NCBI GenBank assembly: GCA_905479515.1
Contig: CAJQMX010000307.1
Location: 1-8,007 of the forward strand
DNA: 8,007 nt
Direction: 5' to 3'
Source: an uncultured Parasphingopyxis sp.
GTDB taxonomy: Bacteria; Pseudomonadota; Alphaproteobacteria; Sphingomonadales; Sphingomonadaceae
Shown: positions 6,124 to 8,007 of the stretch, in pieces
Numbering within the stretch: the stretch's first letter is position 1
Layout: each line of letters starts with the position of its first letter
Notes under the pieces: model-generated
Seen by the model: the letters and a program-made list of their open reading frames with translations, nothing else
Told to the model about the DNA's origin: nothing
Databases searched by the model: none
Translations under genes and position numbers: made by a program

Positions 6124-6140
6124 CCCGCGAAGCGGGTTCG
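6124..6140 (-). other. putative terIS end of the IS91-type element
   Basis: The perfect hairpin CCCGC GAA GCGGG (6124-6136) is followed by TTCG. The last nine bases, GCGGGTTCG, are the reverse complement of 3657-3665 at the opposite end. The hairpin and its place about 110 nt upstream of the first gene fit the rolling-circle termination end. The exact border is not fixed by sequence alone. Confidence 0.5.
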
Positions 6141-6162
6141 TTCATCGCCCCAATAGATGGTG

Positions 6163-6171
6163 TATCGCGGC
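6163..6171 (+). repeat. left subterminal inverted repeat of the IS1111-type element
   Basis: TATCGCGGC, an exact reverse-complement match to 7579-7587; with one mismatch the match extends outward by two more bases. Confidence 0.65.
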
Positions 6172-6271
6172 GGCTGCGTTTGGGAATGGTGTATTCAGAT
6201 AGCAGCCCCTTCATTTAAGATGATGTGATCGGGGTCATCCTGGCCTTGAGCATCAAGGAAGGAGCGGCGAT

Positions 6272-7309
6272 ATGACGTATTTTGTAGGTTTGGATGTGTC
6301 GGTAGAAGAGACAGCGGTGTGCGTTGTTGATGAAGCTGGCGAGGTGATCTGCGAGCATAAGGTTCCTACTGAGCCGGATGATATTGCTGTGCTGTTGACC
6401 TCGGTTGGCGGTGATTATGTCCGGGTGGGGATTGAGGCGGGACCATTGTCGCAATGGCTGGTGAACGGGCTGGCTGAGGCGGGCCTGCCTGTCGTGTGCG
6501 TTGAGACACGGCATATGAAAGCGCTGCTCAAGGCCCAGCAGATCAACAAGAGCGACCGCAATGACGCACGCGGGATCGCCCAGATGATGCGCGTGGGATT
6601 GTTCAAGCCAGTGCATGTCAAGACCCTGGCAGCGCAGGAACAACGAATGCTGCTGACGAGCCGCAAGCTGGTCCAGCGCAAATTACTCGACATCGAATGC
6701 GACATGCGCGGAACGCTGCGCAACTTTGGCTTGAAGGTCGGCATGGTCAGCACCCGGAACTACGAAGCGCGGATTCGCGAGCTAGTCGAAGGTTTTCCCA
6801 GACTGGCCGCAATCATCGATCCTTTGCTGGCAGTCCGGCGGGTGATGCGCGAGCAACTGGCGATCCTGCACAAGATGCTACTCGATATGGTGCGTGATGA
6901 TCCTATATGCAGACGGTTTATGACCGTTCCGGGTGTCGGCCCCATCGTTGCGCTCACCTACCGGGCTTCAGTTGATCAGCCGCATCGGTTTGTGCACTCC
7001 AGAGATGTCGGCGCGCATGCCGGTCTGACGCCGAGGCGGCACCAGTCAGGCGAGATCGACTATGATGGCGGTATCTCCAAATGCGGAGACGTCATGTTGC
7101 GCACCATGCTTTACGAAGCGGCACAATCGATGCTCACCCATTCCCGAAAATGGTCGTGGCTCAAGGCATGGGCGCTGCGGGTAGCACAGCGGCGCGGCAT
7201 GCGTCGGGCAACCGTCGCGCTGGCCAGACGCATTGCCGTCATTCTCCACCGGATGTGGATCGATGGCACCGACTTTCGCTTCAGCAACAGCGCCGCCAAA
7301 CAGGTTTAA
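6272..7309 (+). CDS. IS110-family DEDD transposase (Transposase_9/Transposase_20 domains)
   Basis: This 345-residue protein has the normal family length. The N-terminal RuvC-like domain carries D8 in VGLDVS, E55 in GIEAG and D95/D98 in KSDRNDAR, the DEDD quartet. The C-terminal Transposase_20 domain begins near 215 with MTVPGVGPIVALTY, continues with AGLTPRRHQSG and has the candidate catalytic serine S269 in GGISKCGD. Recent work on the family shows that the enzyme is guided by an RNA encoded in the element's own non-coding end. GGAAGGAG lies 7 nt before the ATG. The gene is intact and lies alone in the element; the following 280 nt are non-coding. Confidence 0.96.
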   Translation: MTYFVGLDVSVEETAVCVVDEAGEVICEHKVPTEPDDIAVLLTSVGGDYVRVGIEAGPLSQWLVNGLAEAGLPVVCVETRHMKALLKAQQINKSDRNDARGIAQMMRVGLFKPVHVKTLAAQEQRMLLTSRKLVQRKLLDIECDMRGTLRNFGLKVGMVSTRNYEARIRELVEGFPRLAAIIDPLLAVRRVMREQLAILHKMLLDMVRDDPICRRFMTVPGVGPIVALTYRASVDQPHRFVHSRDVGAHAGLTPRRHQSGEIDYDGGISKCGDVMLRTMLYEAAQSMLTHSRKWSWLKAWALRVAQRRGMRRATVALARRIAVILHRMWIDGTDFRFSNSAAKQV

Positions 7310-7575
7310 CAAGCATATCCGGATTCCGAGTTCTGCCTCGGCAGAATGATGTCCTCACGGGGACGACGGGTAGAGTGAGTTCGTAATGTCCGCAGATCCT
7401 GCTGCACCTGCAGCAAGGGCGCCCAAAAGATTGAACCACTTCATCCTTCTTACCCCATCATGAGGCGGCCATACGCCGACCTCGAAGAGAAGCACGACCT
7501 CCGTGACGGCACATCGGCCAAGCAGACCTACAACAGGAAGGAATACCAAATGACTTAATCAACACACTCTTGACA
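7310..7575 (+). ncRNA. candidate bridge/seek RNA region of the IS1111-type element
   Basis: The long non-coding right end is where IS1111-type elements encode their guide RNA (family knowledge). The sequence supports a structured RNA. Clear stems are TTCTGC-ctcg-GCAGAA (7331-7346), GTCC...GGAC (7351-7364), TGCTGC-acct-GCAGCA (7400-7415) and GGCG...CGCC (7464-7477). No convincing coding frame is present. The exact RNA ends and guide loops cannot be set from sequence alone. Confidence 0.55.
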
Positions 7576-7578
7576 TAG

Positions 7579-7587
7579 GCCGCGATA
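7579..7587 (-). repeat. right subterminal inverted repeat of the IS1111-type element
   Basis: GCCGCGATA, the reverse complement of 6163-6171, placed just after the long structured non-coding end. Confidence 0.65.
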
Positions 7588-7593
7588 GAGAAG

Positions 7594-7700
7594 CGGTCAT
7601 TCACACTCGTGCAATCTAACGGCAAACAAGGGTGGAATACTGACTGTCCGCTTTTGGGCCTGAAGGCAGGAAAAGCAGACCCCGTCAAGTGTAGCCGAAA
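7594..7700. other. residual non-coding host sequence right of the IS1111-type element
   Basis: No gene is visible. It contains a short palindrome (GCCTGAAGGC, 7659-7668) and the stretch GACTGTCCGCTTTTGGGCC, an intergenic style I associate with sphingomonad genomes (recollection, unverified). Nothing else can be supported. Confidence 0.35.
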
Positions 7701-7730
7701 TACAATAGTATGGTTTGTTTCCGCAAACAA
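7701..7730 (+). promoter_or_regulatory. candidate -10 box followed by a palindromic operator
   Basis: TACAAT (7701-7706) resembles a -10 box, although no good -35 is seen. It is followed 8 nt later by the perfect palindrome TTGTTT-ccgc-AAACAA (7715-7730), which would lie over the transcription start. This arrangement is typical of a site bound by a dimeric repressor and lies 21 nt before the ATG of a truncated gene. Confidence 0.35.
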
Positions 7731-7751
7731 TATGATGCGGAAGAGAAGACC

Positions 7752-7803
7752 ATGATCGTAAGGGAATATCTTTCGCCAGCGTCTGATCCTATCCTGTATC
7801 TTA
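7752..7803 (+). pseudogene. 5' end of an unidentified gene cut off by an IS5-family insertion
   Basis: An ATG at 7752, preceded by the purine-rich AAGAGAAGACC, opens a frame encoding MIVREYLSPASDPILYL before reaching the insertion end near 7804. Beyond it the frame reads insertion-sequence DNA and stops at about 7895. The 17 residues are too few to name a family. A palindrome and possible -10 upstream suggest it was a regulated gene. The missing part may lie beyond the insertion, outside the window. Confidence 0.45.
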
Positions 7804-8007
7804 GAGTCCGATTCGAAAGTTTTTCAATCGTAGCAATATCTTGCGGTTCGCCTTGTGAGCATGCGGATGGAGGCGATCAACGCCCAGGCTGTTGATGAGG
7901 CGATGGACCGTTCCCAGTCTTTCGCGAGGCGTCGGCATCGGCCCAGCCATGCGAACGTCCGCTCGACGACCCAGCGGCGCGGCAAGAGTTCGAAGCCTTT
8001 GGCGGTG
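7804..8007 (-). mobile_element. IS5-family (IS427-like) insertion sequence, 3' end only
   Basis: The left border is taken at 7804 because the sequence GAGTCCGATTCGAAAG has the look of an IS427-group terminal repeat and is preceded by TTA, the usual type of short TNA target. The transposase C-terminus follows on the minus strand. The other end and its matching repeat lie outside the window, so the border and group are probable, not proven. Confidence 0.7.
7824..8007 (-). CDS. IS5-family transposase, C-terminal fragment
   Basis: The last 60 codons are visible; the stop TGA is at 7826-7824 and the gene continues beyond 8007. The peptide contains [20 protein letters not shown] and then LAKDWERS, the typical block around the third catalytic residue (the E of DDE, here in VVERTFAW) of IS427-group transposases. 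This part is intact in frame up to the window edge. The first two aspartates are outside. The fragment alone cannot tell whether the element is active or whether the gene needs a programmed frameshift, as many IS427 members do. Confidence 0.88.
   Translation of the reverse strand, partial: TAKGFELLPRRWVVERTFAWLGRCRRLAKDWERSIASSTAWALIASIRMLTRRTARYCYD

Larger units (their letters stand above)
3662..6140 (-). mobile_element. IS91-type rolling-circle element carrying a tyrosine recombinase and a Y1 transposase
   Basis: Two minus-strand genes, 4 nt apart, form the element: a tyrosine recombinase (5107-6015) and an HUH/Y1 transposase starting at 5102. The putative replication-origin end (oriIS) is on the left and abuts GAAC (GTTC on the minus strand), the family's target preference. 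The putative termination end lies near 6124-6140 and carries a perfect small hairpin. Both ends share CGAACCCGC in opposite orientation (3657-3665 and 6132-6140). As expected for IS91, there is no target duplication. The exact right border is uncertain by about 5 nt. GC content is clearly higher than in the virB and Lrp segments, pointing to a separate origin. Confidence 0.8.
6156..7593 (+). mobile_element. IS110-family element, IS1111 type, about 1.44 kb
   Basis: A single intact DEDD transposase gene is framed by a short upstream end of about 115 nt and a long downstream non-coding end of about 280 nt. The inverted repeat TATCGCGGC (6163-6171) has its reverse complement GCCGCGATA at 7579-7587. 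Such short subterminal repeats plus a long right end define the IS1111 subgroup (established knowledge). The ends are estimates, because IS1111 elements extend a few bases beyond the repeats and often make no target duplication. Only about 15 bp separate it from the IS91-type element. Confidence 0.8.

Noticed and set aside
5095..6156. Plus-strand frames opposite the tyrosine recombinase
   Set aside because: No family features, and they overlap a fully conserved recombinase; GC-driven antisense openness.
7331..7346. Strong stem after the IS110 transposase read as a transcription terminator
   Set aside because: It is followed by a mixed sequence with no T-run; better explained as part of the structured RNA in the element's right end.
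1..8007. CRISPR array, tRNA or rRNA
   Set aside because: No regularly spaced repeats, no cloverleaf-like segment and no rRNA signature were seen on either strand.

Overview
The window looks like accessory DNA, plasmid or integrated conjugative element, from an alphaproteobacterium, most likely a sphingomonad. I base this on the style of the VirB proteins, the paired tyrosine recombinase plus IS91-type transposase, and the high-GC IS content. No replication, rRNA, tRNA or housekeeping gene is present, so the replicon type and genus remain inference.

Layout. (1) Positions 1-1494, minus strand: the start of a type IV secretion (VirB/D4-like) operon in the order virB1, virB2, virB3, virB4 (only the first 41 codons of virB4 are inside). 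The genes are tightly packed: virB1/virB2 share ATGA, virB2/virB3 are 5 nt apart, and virB3/virB4 overlap by 8 nt. (2) Positions 1495-1831: a gap holding a perfect TATAAT on the minus strand, a possible 18-codon leader ORF joined to virB1 by TAATG, and a 59-codon open frame with no start codon (probable gene remnant). (3) Positions 1832-2293, plus strand: a complete Lrp/AsnC-family regulator, divergent from virB. (4) Positions 2358-3585: a complete IS30-family element with 27-bp inverted repeats and a CGG target duplication. (5) About 3662-6140: an IS91-type element in minus orientation, carrying a tyrosine recombinase and an HUH/Y1 transposase in tandem. The transposase frame runs past the element end, through 72 bp of flank and into the IS30 element. 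(6) About 6156-7593: an IS110-family element of the IS1111 type, with subterminal inverted repeats and a long structured downstream non-coding end that should encode its guide (bridge/seek) RNA. (7) About 7594-7803: residual host sequence with a palindrome and the first 17 codons of an interrupted gene. (8) Positions 7804-8007: one end of an IS5-family (IS427-like) element, truncated by the window edge.

Biologically the window is a conjugation-gene start followed by a pile-up of four unrelated insertion sequences, each using a different transposition chemistry: DDE copy-out of IS30, HUH rolling circle of IS91, RNA-guided DEDD recombinase of IS110, and DDE of IS5. The conjugation machinery and the regulator look intact. 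At least one host gene, at 7752, is broken by an insertion. The most useful leads are the IS1111-type RNA region, the ribosome-site-sequestering inverted repeat in front of the recombinase, the runaway IS91 transposase frame, and the unexplained open frame between virB1 and the Lrp-like gene.
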